Assembly: GCA_964472395.1 (NCBI GenBank)
Contig: CAYYMM010000009.1
Span: forward strand, 1-64,000
DNA from: CALFER01 sp964472395
Lineage (GTDB): Bacteria > CSSED10-310 > CALFER01
Direction of reading: 5' to 3'
Length of the DNA stretch: 64,000 bases
Below the pieces are notes generated by a model. The model saw only the letters and a program-made list of their open reading frames with translations. It was not told the origin of the DNA and did no database searches. Of this stretch, positions 36,135 to 43,934 are shown piece after piece. Positions within the stretch are counted from its first letter, which is position 1. Each line of letters starts with the position of its first letter. Position numbers and translations under genes: made by a program.

Positions 36135-36442
36135 TCCCGAACCTGCTTCGATTTATCGTAGACGATGACTCCGCTCACCTCGATCAGATCAACAATCGCC
36201 ATGATCACGCAGTCGCATGGCGTATCCTTTGTCGTGACGGTTTGCCTCGCGGACGATCCCGAAGCAAATAAAACAATCTCGTCGAAACCAGCTCCGACCG
36301 CATCGATCGCCACATGGGTATCGCCGGACGGCTGCAACCGTGGTGAAAGAGGCTGAATCAGAAGCATTTTCCGACGCGATACCCCGTCATCCTTCTGGGT
36401 CGCAACAACTGTCCCGATCACTCGAGCAAATTTCACGTCCAT
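36131..36442 (-). CDS. Bacterial microcompartment vertex protein (EutN/CcmL family), first copy
   Basis: A 103-aa BMC-P protein with FARVIGTVVATQKDDGVSRRKMLLIQPL, GAGFDEIVLFASGSSARQT and DCVIMAIVDLIEV, the standard pentamer pattern. It lies nine bases behind the aldolase-like gene and overlaps the second copy by four bases. No BMC hexamer (Pfam BMC domain) gene is next to it. A start a few codons in (MDVKF...) follows an AGGAGG site on the minus strand. Confidence 0.93.
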   Translation of the reverse strand: MDVKFARVIGTVVATQKDDGVSRRKMLLIQPLSPRLQPSGDTHVAIDAVGAGFDEIVLFASGSSARQTVTTKDTPCDCVIMAIVDLIEVSGVIVYDKSKQVRE

Positions 36443-36451
36443 TCCTCCTGA

Positions 36452-37858
36452 TCAGAATTTAGGTTTGACCGCGAGAGAAGGCGCAGGTTCTGGGTAAATC
36501 TCATCCATCCGTTTCCGCTGCGAAAAAGCCCCGAGTTTCTCAAAATTCATCGTGATCTCTCTCTCAACATCCTGGAGTATTGCCGATTTAGTTCTCTCAT
36601 CCAGGGTACAGATCGCTTTTTTAAACGGGCCCCAGGCCTTTTTCCGCGCGAGATAATAAAATTGCTCCTGAGAAAGCCCTGTTCTGGATTCCATCGAACA
36701 ATGCGTCTCCAGAAACGAGTGGATCTCCTCAGTCAATCCGATTGGAAACCGAGGGTGATCCAGTACCACATCCTGAAGCCGTGTACCGAGGTGTGCTTCG
36801 ACGACTCCGCATGCGGACAAGAGCGGTAAAAACACATCCGGTATCGTTGAGTTGCTGTGTAATTCCAGCCCGCATACTCCATGCGCGGTTCGCAACGTCT
36901 CGGCAAACTCCCGAGTGATCGCACATTCATCAGATGCGAAACTGGGCATCTGTGGTCTGTCGGTTTGCGCTGGACCAGTTCCCGTGCCGGAATGCGCCTC
37001 GAGGTGAATATTGTACTTCGAAACACTCGCAGCCGAGCCGGATCGAGCGAGGAGTTTATTGAAGTCCATGAATTCAGACAGGAGTGCATCGGCGTTCTGA
37101 AGAACGGCTCGGAGATTTGCGAACTCCAGGCCCAGGGCGATTGTAATGCCCTCGGGTTGATGATGACGAATAAATGTACAGAAATCCGCTACGAGTTTCA
37201 GATATGGCAGTTCCTTTTCGGATTGCGAATCCGTATCGGAGGTGGCAACCGATGTCGCATCGATGTCGAAATTAAAAAAACCATTGTGTATCGCATCCAG
37301 AACCAACGCCTGTAGACGGTTTACCTCCGACTTCAGATCGCTCTGACAGCGACGCGGATCGAGACGAAAGTGATCTCCCTGGAGAAATACCGGACCGGAA
37401 TAGTTTTCACGCAGGGCTGCTCCCAGAACACATGCTGCAAGTTCATCAGATCGCTGTTGAGTATGATTCATCTCGGCTGGTGAAATCTCAATGATGAATG
37501 GCCCTGTGTCTAGTTTCTGCGCTACGCGGAAAATGGAACGGATTGTGGAGTATGTCAATCCTCTGACATTGAATGCAGGCACCACTATGCTCCGGGCGCG
37601 AGAAACGGCGTTCGCGTGATAAAAAGCATGAATGGAATCGCACCAGATGCCGTGGGCTAAGGCCGCTGAACGGATGATCTGGGAACAGAGATGGCGAAGT
37701 TTACCGGTGCTGCCCAGTACCGATGTATAGACAAACCGATCGACCAGCTCGCCACGGAACATCTGGGGAATGAGCAGTTGAAGTTCGCTGCCGTGGTGGA
37801 GTTTTACTACACCCTGAAGCGACTCCTGTAATTGTGCTATATCGGCGAACGGCTCCAT
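36452..37858 (-). CDS. Class II aldolase-like TIM-barrel protein of the microcompartment operon
   Basis: A 468-aa protein resembling zinc-dependent class II fructose/tagatose-bisphosphate aldolases. The barrel begins near residue 100 with VVPAFNVRGLTYSTIRSIF. It continues with VFLQGDHFRLD, which may hold the first metal His, then GFFNFDIDATSVATS, ALGLEFANLRA and IHLEAHSGTG. The phosphate-binding area near LELHSNSTI departs from the common KxNxxT, so activity may differ. An N-terminal extension of about 100 residues and a helical C-terminal tail of about 60 are unusual. GGAGG precedes the ATG at 37858 by six bases; an upstream extension in the same frame is not conserved. It heads the BMC operon and may produce an aldehyde for encapsulated metabolism. 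Confidence 0.75.
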   Translation of the reverse strand: MEPFADIAQLQESLQGVVKLHHGSELQLLIPQMFRGELVDRFVYTSVLGSTGKLRHLCSQIIRSAALAHGIWCDSIHAFYHANAVSRARSIVVPAFNVRGLTYSTIRSIFRVAQKLDTGPFIIEISPAEMNHTQQRSDELAACVLGAALRENYSGPVFLQGDHFRLDPRRCQSDLKSEVNRLQALVLDAIHNGFFNFDIDATSVATSDTDSQSEKELPYLKLVADFCTFIRHHQPEGITIALGLEFANLRAVLQNADALLSEFMDFNKLLARSGSAASVSKYNIHLEAHSGTGTGPAQTDRPQMPSFASDECAITREFAETLRTAHGVCGLELHSNSTIPDVFLPLLSACGVVEAHLGTRLQDVVLDHPRFPIGLTEEIHSFLETHCSMESRTGLSQEQFYYLARKKAWGPFKKAICTLDERTKSAILQDVEREITMNFEKLGAFSQRKRMDEIYPEPAPSLAVKPKF

Positions 37859-37898
37859 GCAATTCCTCCATCCGGATCCGCACACGCATGTCGAGCAG

Positions 37899-37927
37899 AT
37901 ATTATTATCTGATTGGGAATGATGCAA
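37899..37927 (-). promoter_or_regulatory. Candidate promoter of the aldolase-BMC operon
   Basis: Minus-strand TTGCAT (37922-37927, 3/6) and TAATAT (37899-37904, 4/6, in an AT-rich stretch) are 17 bases apart, about 40 bases before the aldolase start. The match is modest. The same TTGCAT element with 17-base spacing occurs before the M6 protease gene. Confidence 0.35.
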
Positions 37928-38067
37928 ACGGGTTGTCCGCATGAAGCCCGGGATCGAGTGATTCAGAGTCAAGTGCGGAGGAGGGGTTTTATTTTGATCC
38001 CGATGGAGGTTATGCTTTTTATACCGATCTGTGTTCCATTTCCCGAAGCGGTTTGCGGGAGTCGTAT

Positions 38068-39390
38068 ATGATAAAAAAGAAAATCGAAGAAACGATCATG
38101 AAACGGATTCGAAACGCGGTGACGGGGAAAAACCGGGACTTCGATCATGGGCGCGGTCGTCACATGATCCTGACCGCACGATACCTCTTCATCCTCGGCC
38201 AGCAGATGATTCGTGATCAGTGCTTTCTACGCTCCTCCGCTCTCGCGTTCACCACTCTTCTGACTCTCATCCCAATCCTTATTTTGTCGTTCGTGCTGTT
38301 CAAGGCGTTCGGCGGTTTACTCACAATCCAAGGCAATCTCGAGGAGCTTTTGTTCCGGCATCTCCTTCCTGAATCCGTTGCTTCGATTAATCAATATATT
38401 CATGCACTGATCGGTTCGTTCAACTACACGACGGTCTCGATCGTCAGTGTCGCTTTCCTGATAGTCTCGGCGTATTCATTGTTCGCATCGATCGATTCCT
38501 CACTCAATGCCATCTGGGGGATTCACCGTGATCGGTCATTTTTGACCAGATTGATTAATCTCTGGTTTATCCTTACCGTGACTCCTCTCGCTATCGCCTA
38601 TTCGATTTACCTATCCAGTCAATGGCTCCGCGCAGAAGATCTCGAGTCGTTTCAGCATGCAGGGATCTTTCGGCTGCTGATGTGGTGTCTGTCGGTGGCC
38701 ACGAGTTGGATTCCATTGACGCTCGTTTACAAGTTCGTTCCTCGAACCTCGGTCCGATGGTCTGCCGCTATGCTTGGGGGATTTTGCGGTGCTCTGCTTT
38801 GGGAACTCAGCAAGTTCGCTTTCAACTTCTATGTATCATCATTGTCGAACCTGACCGTGCTGTACCAATCCTTCACGATCATTCCAATCTTCCTGATCTG
38901 GGTGGAAATCTCGTGGACCATTTTCTTGATTGGAGCTGAAATAGCCTATACGCATCATCACTTTTATCATCTGCACATCACGGCAGCTTTCGAGGATGAG
39001 TTCAGAAACCGCTTCCCGGCCCGAATGCGTCAATCCGCATTCGCTTTACTGGACGCACTGCTTCCTTCATTCCGTGGTGCAGGTCCTCCAGTAACGTTCA
39101 AAGCGTTGGCTGAGCATTCACGTCTTCCATCCGACCTGATTCACCTGTATCTGAACGTGTTTCAAACTTCAGGACTGGTCGTTGCCGATTTGAGGAACCA
39201 TACATTTCATCTCGTGCAAGATCCTGCGACAGTTGACTTGGGACGTCTGATTCATATGGTGGATTCTGGAGGTTCCGTTGATGTAGATCGGAATCCGTCG
39301 AAAATTGAGATTCTTATTCGAGAAGCAATCAATCGACAATTTGAGGGATTGCATCTCGAGGATTATGAACATCATCGAATCAGTGGATGA
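38068..39390 (+). CDS. YihY/virulence factor BrkB family membrane protein
   Basis: A 440-aa inner-membrane protein of the YihY (formerly misnamed RNase BN) family. It has about six transmembrane helices between residues 45 and 290. Family motifs include SSALAFTTLLTLIPILILSF, AYSLFASIDSSLNAIWGI and GGFCGALLWELSKFAFNFYV, then IFLIWVEISWTIFLIGAEIAY. A C-terminal winged-helix-like part (PPVTFKALAEHSRLPSDLIHLYLNVFQTSGLV) is seen in many members. The function is not established. The ATG at 38068 follows GGGAG by six bases and is preferred to a TTG five codons earlier. Confidence 0.9.
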   Translation: MIKKKIEETIMKRIRNAVTGKNRDFDHGRGRHMILTARYLFILGQQMIRDQCFLRSSALAFTTLLTLIPILILSFVLFKAFGGLLTIQGNLEELLFRHLLPESVASINQYIHALIGSFNYTTVSIVSVAFLIVSAYSLFASIDSSLNAIWGIHRDRSFLTRLINLWFILTVTPLAIAYSIYLSSQWLRAEDLESFQHAGIFRLLMWCLSVATSWIPLTLVYKFVPRTSVRWSAAMLGGFCGALLWELSKFAFNFYVSSLSNLTVLYQSFTIIPIFLIWVEISWTIFLIGAEIAYTHHHFYHLHITAAFEDEFRNRFPARMRQSAFALLDALLPSFRGAGPPVTFKALAEHSRLPSDLIHLYLNVFQTSGLVVADLRNHTFHLVQDPATVDLGRLIHMVDSGGSVDVDRNPSKIEILIREAINRQFEGLHLEDYEHHRISG

Positions 39391-39399
39391 GGGCAAATC

Positions 39400-40098
39400 G
39401 TGATCACTCTTGCTATTGAAACATCCGTAAAACAAGGAGGCTGCTGTCTGCTGCAAGACGGTCAGCCGGTCGCGGAGAGGGTGTTTTCCGAGACGGAAAC
39501 GGCGTCCGAGTTGCTTATCGCATCCATCGGGGAAATGCTCACCGACAATCTGTATGGATTCAATTCCATTGATCGGGTGGTCGTCGGGGCAGGTCCAGGA
39601 TCGTTCACAGGACTCAGAGTCGGCATGATCGCTGCAAAAACAATCGCATATTTTCTGGATAAGCCACTGCATCTGATTCCATCTCTGGATGTGCTTGCAG
39701 GCGCGCAGTGTTCACAGCCGCTGCCAGTTGTGACGATTCAGAATGCGTATCGCAACGAAGTGTACTCGGCTTGGTATCGAACGACTCCGCAACTGATCCG
39801 GATCAGTATGTATCAGGTTTGTGATGTTCGGTTGATTGAGGTTCCGGATGAGCCATTTATCGTGACTGGAGATGGGCTGGAATTGTATAAGGAGATCATT
39901 CAGAACAGGTTTGGTGACCGTTGTCTTCTGTCGAAAAGTGAAGAATGGATCCCCCAGGCAGCGTGTGCCGACAGACTCGCAGATCTTGGCGTTTATCCCG
40001 TTTTGAAACGACTCGACATCTTTACCGCGGTTCCGCAGTATATTCGTAAATCGGAGGCCGAAATAAAATGGGATCTGACGCACAACGCAGAATCGTGA
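39400..40098 (+). CDS. tsaB: tRNA threonylcarbamoyladenosine biosynthesis protein TsaB
   Basis: TsaB is the non-catalytic partner of TsaD in t6A modification of ANN-decoding tRNAs. The 232 aa start ITLAIETSVKQGG, with ASELLIASIGEML and the signature VVVGAGPGSFTGLRVGMIAAKTIA. The GTG start follows GAGGG by seven bases. It lies nine bases after the yihY gene and overlaps tsaC by 31 bases. tsaD and tsaE are not in the window. Confidence 0.94.
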   Translation: MITLAIETSVKQGGCCLLQDGQPVAERVFSETETASELLIASIGEMLTDNLYGFNSIDRVVVGAGPGSFTGLRVGMIAAKTIAYFLDKPLHLIPSLDVLAGAQCSQPLPVVTIQNAYRNEVYSAWYRTTPQLIRISMYQVCDVRLIEVPDEPFIVTGDGLELYKEIIQNRFGDRCLLSKSEEWIPQAACADRLADLGVYPVLKRLDIFTAVPQYIRKSEAEIKWDLTHNAES

Positions 40099-40715
40099 TG
40101 CTTCCGGACCATGATACAGTCACAGCTCTCGGGCTTCTGGATGAATTCTGCAGCGTGATTCAATCGGGAGGGTTGATCATATTCCCGACCGAGACAAGTT
40201 ATCTTCTGGGAGCCGACGGACTCAATGCGGAAGCGGTCGAGCGACTATTCCGATTGAAGAATCGTCCGAAGAACATGCCGTTATCCATGGCATTTCACAG
40301 CATCGACAGTGCGAAGCGATGGACGGTCTGGGATGCTTACGCCCTGCGGCTCGCCGCCCGTTACCTCCCCGGTCCCCTCACATTGATCCTGCCTCTCAAA
40401 TGCGGAATCAGACGACTTTACGGGATTCCGGATGATAATGTGGGAGTCCGGATTCCGGGATACTCGTTGCTCCTGGAATTGCTTTCGCGATTGCAGGTTC
40501 CACTGACAGCGACCTCCGCAAATTTGCATGGCACTTCAGAACCGTATCGGATTGACCAGTGTGTGTCGGATGTCGACCTGATCCTCGATGCCGGATGTCT
40601 CCCATCCAGACGAACATCGACGATTGTTTCCTTGTGTGAGGATCCTCCATTTATCGTACGAGAAGGCGCAATCCCCTCAACGGAGATACTCGAAACGCTG
40701 AACCGAATGGATTGA
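40068..40715 (+). CDS. tsaC: Threonylcarbamoyl-AMP synthase (Sua5/YciO/YrdC domain)
   Basis: TsaC makes threonylcarbamoyl-AMP from threonine, bicarbonate and ATP, the donor for t6A. The 215 aa include GGLIIFPTETSYLLGADG, the nucleotide loop LFRLKNRPKNMPLSMAF, YLPGPLTLILPL, VGVRIPGY and LTATSANLHGT. GGAGG about ten bases before the ATG at 40068 supports this start. An ATG at 40098 directly at the tsaB stop is the alternative. Adjacent tsaB and tsaC act in one pathway. The short YrdC-only form lacks the Sua5 C-terminal domain. Confidence 0.94.
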   Translation: MGSDAQRRIVMLPDHDTVTALGLLDEFCSVIQSGGLIIFPTETSYLLGADGLNAEAVERLFRLKNRPKNMPLSMAFHSIDSAKRWTVWDAYALRLAARYLPGPLTLILPLKCGIRRLYGIPDDNVGVRIPGYSLLLELLSRLQVPLTATSANLHGTSEPYRIDQCVSDVDLILDAGCLPSRRTSTIVSLCEDPPFIVREGAIPSTEILETLNRMD

Positions 40716-40736
40716 GACGATCGGTTTGAGATTGCG

Positions 40737-42053
40737 CTACTGGTTCGAAAAGAACGGGATCAGGCGGATGATGTCGTTGTATGTGACCAACAAGGCGAAA
40801 CAGATCAGGAGATAGAAAAACACATTCTGGATGATGATCTGCGATCTGTCACTCAGAGGCTTGCGGCGGATCCCTTCAAGAATCAGGAACAGAACAAGTC
40901 CGCCATCAAGAACGGGGATGGGGAGCAGGTTGATCAATGCCAGATTCAGGCTAATGAAAGCTGTCAGCATCATCAGCTCGCGGTATCCGCTCTTGGCGGC
41001 TTCTCCAGCCATCGCGCCTATCATGAGGGGACCTCCGAGATTTTTAACCGAGGCTTGGCGCATGAGGAGCTGCCCGAGCAGATGATACATCGACTTGGCG
41101 GTCTCGTAGTTGCTCACCAGACTCATTTTCAGTGCAGGCCCAATTCCATATTGTACCAGTTTCCTGTCAGCCATGAAGGTAATGCCGATCAAATAGGTTT
41201 GAGCTGACTCATCGTAAATCGGTGTGATCTCCATTTCCAGGCGTTCCGATTGTCTCTCGATCTCCAGTCGGACCGGTTCTGTCTCACTCTTCTTGACGAT
41301 AGCCTGGAACTCTTCGATCGCTCCCAGTTCGATCCCGTTGGCTCGAAGTACGCGATCATCCTTTTTCAACCCGCATTTTTCGGCCGGATATCCTGCCCGT
41401 GTGTTCCCGACGATAATCGGAGATGGCATTGCAATGCCGCCGAGAGGAAACTCCGCGGCTGTTGGATCGCCTGGTTTGAACTTCAGATCCAACGTTTCTT
41501 CCCCACGCTCGATGCGCAAGGCCAAGGTTTTGTCCGGATTCAGAAATAGGGCGCGAAGTGCCGATTCCCAGGTCTTCACGGGCTGACCGTCGACTGCAAG
41601 AATCGTGTCGCCCTTACGGAGTTCACTCGTAAATGCCGGAGAATCCGGTATAACCCATCCAATAGTTGGCGCTGCATCCTTATATGTGGGTTCGTACATG
41701 CCGACCAAACCGAGAATGAACGTGAAGAGAATCGCGACCACGACATTCATCAGTGAGCCGGCGACGATCACGAGAAACCGCTGGGGGATGGATTTGGAGG
41801 TCAATTCCTGGCCAGTCGAGAGACGATTCTCTCCATCGATTTCTTCGCCGGCCATCTTCACGTATCCTCCGAACGGGATCATGGAAATCTGATAGTCGGT
41901 CTCGCCCCGGCGAAACCCGATCAGGCGCGGACCGAAACCCAGTGAAAAAACCTCGACTCGGATTCCCACCGATCGTGCGGCGATAAAATGGCCCAACTCA
42001 TGGACGAAAATTAGAAAACCTAGGACGAGGAGGAAGGCGACGATACTCAGCAT
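40737..42053 (-). CDS. rseP: RIP metalloprotease RseP (site-2 protease with PDZ domains)
   Basis: An intramembrane zinc protease that, in E. coli, cleaves the anti-sigma factor RseA in the envelope-stress response. The 438 aa have HELGH at residues 18-22 in the first membrane helix and GFGPRLIG and GGYVKMAGEE just after it. Two PDZ-like modules occupy about 130-290 (FTSELRKGDTILAVDGQPV; AEKCGLKKDDRVLRANGIEL). The last motif is NLLPIPVLDGG near 385. Neither rseA nor a sigma factor is nearby. It follows the epimerase gene by 12 bases. Confidence 0.96.
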   Translation of the reverse strand: MLSIVAFLLVLGFLIFVHELGHFIAARSVGIRVEVFSLGFGPRLIGFRRGETDYQISMIPFGGYVKMAGEEIDGENRLSTGQELTSKSIPQRFLVIVAGSLMNVVVAILFTFILGLVGMYEPTYKDAAPTIGWVIPDSPAFTSELRKGDTILAVDGQPVKTWESALRALFLNPDKTLALRIERGEETLDLKFKPGDPTAAEFPLGGIAMPSPIIVGNTRAGYPAEKCGLKKDDRVLRANGIELGAIEEFQAIVKKSETEPVRLEIERQSERLEMEITPIYDESAQTYLIGITFMADRKLVQYGIGPALKMSLVSNYETAKSMYHLLGQLLMRQASVKNLGGPLMIGAMAGEAAKSGYRELMMLTAFISLNLALINLLPIPVLDGGLVLFLILEGIRRKPLSDRSQIIIQNVFFYLLICFALLVTYNDIIRLIPFFSNQ

Positions 42054-42065
42054 GATTATTTCTCT

Positions 42066-43079
42066 CTAACAAAATAGGCGGACGTTGTCTCTGACCCAAT
42101 CAAAAAGCCTGGAAATCCCGGCTTCTGGCGAAACTACCGGCCTCCAGCCAAACTCGTCATACGCTTTTCGGATATCGCTTACATAGACTTTCTGGTCACC
42201 TGGCCGCCAGTCGTCGAATGAGTAAGGGAGGGGTTTCCCAAGTCTGGTTTCGATGAATTGGATGAACTCGATCAAAGACAGCGTGCGATCCGGTCCACCC
42301 CCTATGTTGTAAACACGTCCCGCTGTGCAAGATCGGTGTTCGTACGCTGCTAGAAACGCGTTGACCAGATCGTCGACATACAGCACATCCCGGATCTGCT
42401 TTCCGTCTCCGTAGATCGTGACGGATTTGCCGAGAACAGCCTGGATGAGAAAAAAAGCGACCCATCCCTGATCCTCGCATCCCATCTGCCTCGGACCGTA
42501 AATACATGACATCCGGAAAACGACCGATGGAATGTTGTAAATCCTGCAATAATCATGGACATACTGATCAGCGCCACCCTTGGAGCAACCATAAGGGGAA
42601 TAAAAATCGAGAGGGGTGGATTCCGGATTTCCGTATCTGAGATCAGCATACTCCCAGCGGTTGTTGCGTTCGCAGATTGGCATGAAATCCATTTTCCCAT
42701 ATACCTTGTTCGTCGAAGTGAAAATGACCATGGGTGGTGTCGGCTGATCACGTATGGCTTCGAGAACATTGAAGGTCCCCAGAAGATTGACTTCAAAATC
42801 ATGGCGCGGATCCACAACCGATGTGGTGACCGCGACCTGCGCTGCCAGATGACAGACGAGTTGCGCGCCGCTGAAGATATGTCGAATCGCATCGATATTC
42901 CGGATGTCCCGGTGATGAAACGTCAGATCGCCCGGGATGGTCTTCAGCCATTCGAGATTGGATGGCGTGCCATTGCGGGAGAGATCATCGATGACGTGAA
43001 CCTCGTGTCCCATCCTTAGAAAACGTTCGGCAATGTTGGATCCGATGAACCCGGCTCCTCCCGTTACAACTACCTTCAT
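42066..43079 (-). CDS. NAD-dependent sugar-nucleotide epimerase, CDP-paratose 2-epimerase-like
   Basis: A 337-aa extended short-chain dehydrogenase/reductase. The NAD motif VVVTGGAGFIGSNIAE opens the protein. The catalytic YxxxK is in YSPYGCSKGGADQYVHDY. The stretches FTSTNKVYG, RMSCIYGPRQMGCEDQGWVAFF and YGDGKQIRDVLYVDDLV closely follow CDP-paratose 2-epimerases (CDP-tyvelose synthesis) rather than GalE. No other dideoxysugar gene lies nearby, so the physiological substrate is uncertain. The ATG at 43079 sits four bases behind GGAGG; an ATG six codons upstream lacks a site. Confidence 0.83.
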   Translation of the reverse strand: MKVVVTGGAGFIGSNIAERFLRMGHEVHVIDDLSRNGTPSNLEWLKTIPGDLTFHHRDIRNIDAIRHIFSGAQLVCHLAAQVAVTTSVVDPRHDFEVNLLGTFNVLEAIRDQPTPPMVIFTSTNKVYGKMDFMPICERNNRWEYADLRYGNPESTPLDFYSPYGCSKGGADQYVHDYCRIYNIPSVVFRMSCIYGPRQMGCEDQGWVAFFLIQAVLGKSVTIYGDGKQIRDVLYVDDLVNAFLAAYEHRSCTAGRVYNIGGGPDRTLSLIEFIQFIETRLGKPLPYSFDDWRPGDQKVYVSDIRKAYDEFGWRPVVSPEAGISRLFDWVRDNVRLFC

Positions 43080-43116
43080 CTGACCTCCGTTCAACATGTA
43101 ATCATCAGAGTTTTGA

Positions 43117-43854
43117 TTAAAGAATCAGCACATTCCTGGATCGGGCAAGCTCCAGTGCTGATGAGGTGATTTTCTGCCCGGGTTTCAATTGGATCCTTCT
43201 GCCGGCTCGAATCAGCTTCTCGATATCCTCAACACAGATGAACCGGTTCTCACTCAGCCCCTCGGGCAACGGCTCCGGTATCACCATATCGACGATATCG
43301 CCGGAAGACAAATCTGCCGCATTGGCTTCATCGGTATCGAGGTGCAGTTCAAGGACACCTGTCCCGGAAACCCTCACAATGACATCCTCAAACACACAAG
43401 GGCGTTTGCCGGAGTTTCGAGCAACAATCCGGTCTCCGGTCTTTAGATTCATACGTGCTCCATCCATCGTCGAGATATGAAGATGGCGGGCTGCAATGAT
43501 CGTTCCGTTCGATGTCACGATCGTTCCCCGAGGTCCGATGATCGTCAGACCAGGGGTGCCCTCGAGACAGCCGGAGAGGCGGATCGGGACCATAATCCCG
43601 AGCGTAACGGAGTCGCTCTTGGAGATCTCCACCTGGGTGAGAGATCGTGCTGGGCCCAACACCCGTACGCCTTTAAGTATTCCGTTTTGACTTGCAAGCG
43701 TAACCCGCTCAACAGCAGCAAACTCACCAGTCTGACTGAGCATTCGGTCCACGTGCAACTCTCCGCCGAACAGACTCTGAATGTGCGGAAGCGAGAGATG
43801 GACATGACGGGCTGAAACGCCGACAGGTGATCGAAATGTGTGCGCTCCGGTCAT
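43117..43854 (-). CDS. pduL: PduL-type phosphate acyltransferase
   Basis: PduL moves an acyl group between CoA and phosphate and is the phosphotransacylase of many bacterial microcompartments. The 245 aa consist of two related beta-barrel domains with the metal-binding signatures VGVSARHVHLS (residues 11-21) and IIAARHLHIS (about 120-129). Segments such as LGPARSLTQVEISKSDSVTLGI are typical. The family signature begins only ten residues after the start, so the N-terminal encapsulation peptide known from Salmonella PduL is absent. It may therefore be a cytosolic housekeeping enzyme or enter a compartment by another route. It is divergent from miaB and upstream of the epimerase. Confidence 0.92.
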   Translation of the reverse strand: MTGAHTFRSPVGVSARHVHLSLPHIQSLFGGELHVDRMLSQTGEFAAVERVTLASQNGILKGVRVLGPARSLTQVEISKSDSVTLGIMVPIRLSGCLEGTPGLTIIGPRGTIVTSNGTIIAARHLHISTMDGARMNLKTGDRIVARNSGKRPCVFEDVIVRVSGTGVLELHLDTDEANAADLSSGDIVDMVIPEPLPEGLSENRFICVEDIEKLIRAGRRIQLKPGQKITSSALELARSRNVLIL

Positions 43855-43899
43855 GCGATCATCCTAGCTCCGGATGCAGATGGTGTCCAGCGTTTTCAT

Positions 43900-43928
43900 T
43901 TGCGCCCGGCGGCTTTGCCGACTATATT
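43900..43928 (+). promoter_or_regulatory. Candidate promoter of miaB, possibly leaderless
   Basis: TTGCGC (43900-43905, 3/6) and TATATT (43923-43928, 5/6) are 17 bases apart. The -10 ends six bases before the ATG at 43935 and no ribosome-binding site is present, so the transcript may begin at the start codon. The same spacing occurs before the PBP1a gene. Confidence 0.4.
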
Positions 43929-43934
43929 TGGCGC

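Noticed and set aside
35522..36442. Three vertex-protein genes as a recent tandem duplication
   Set aside because: The three sequences share only the family core and differ strongly elsewhere, so they are old paralogues.
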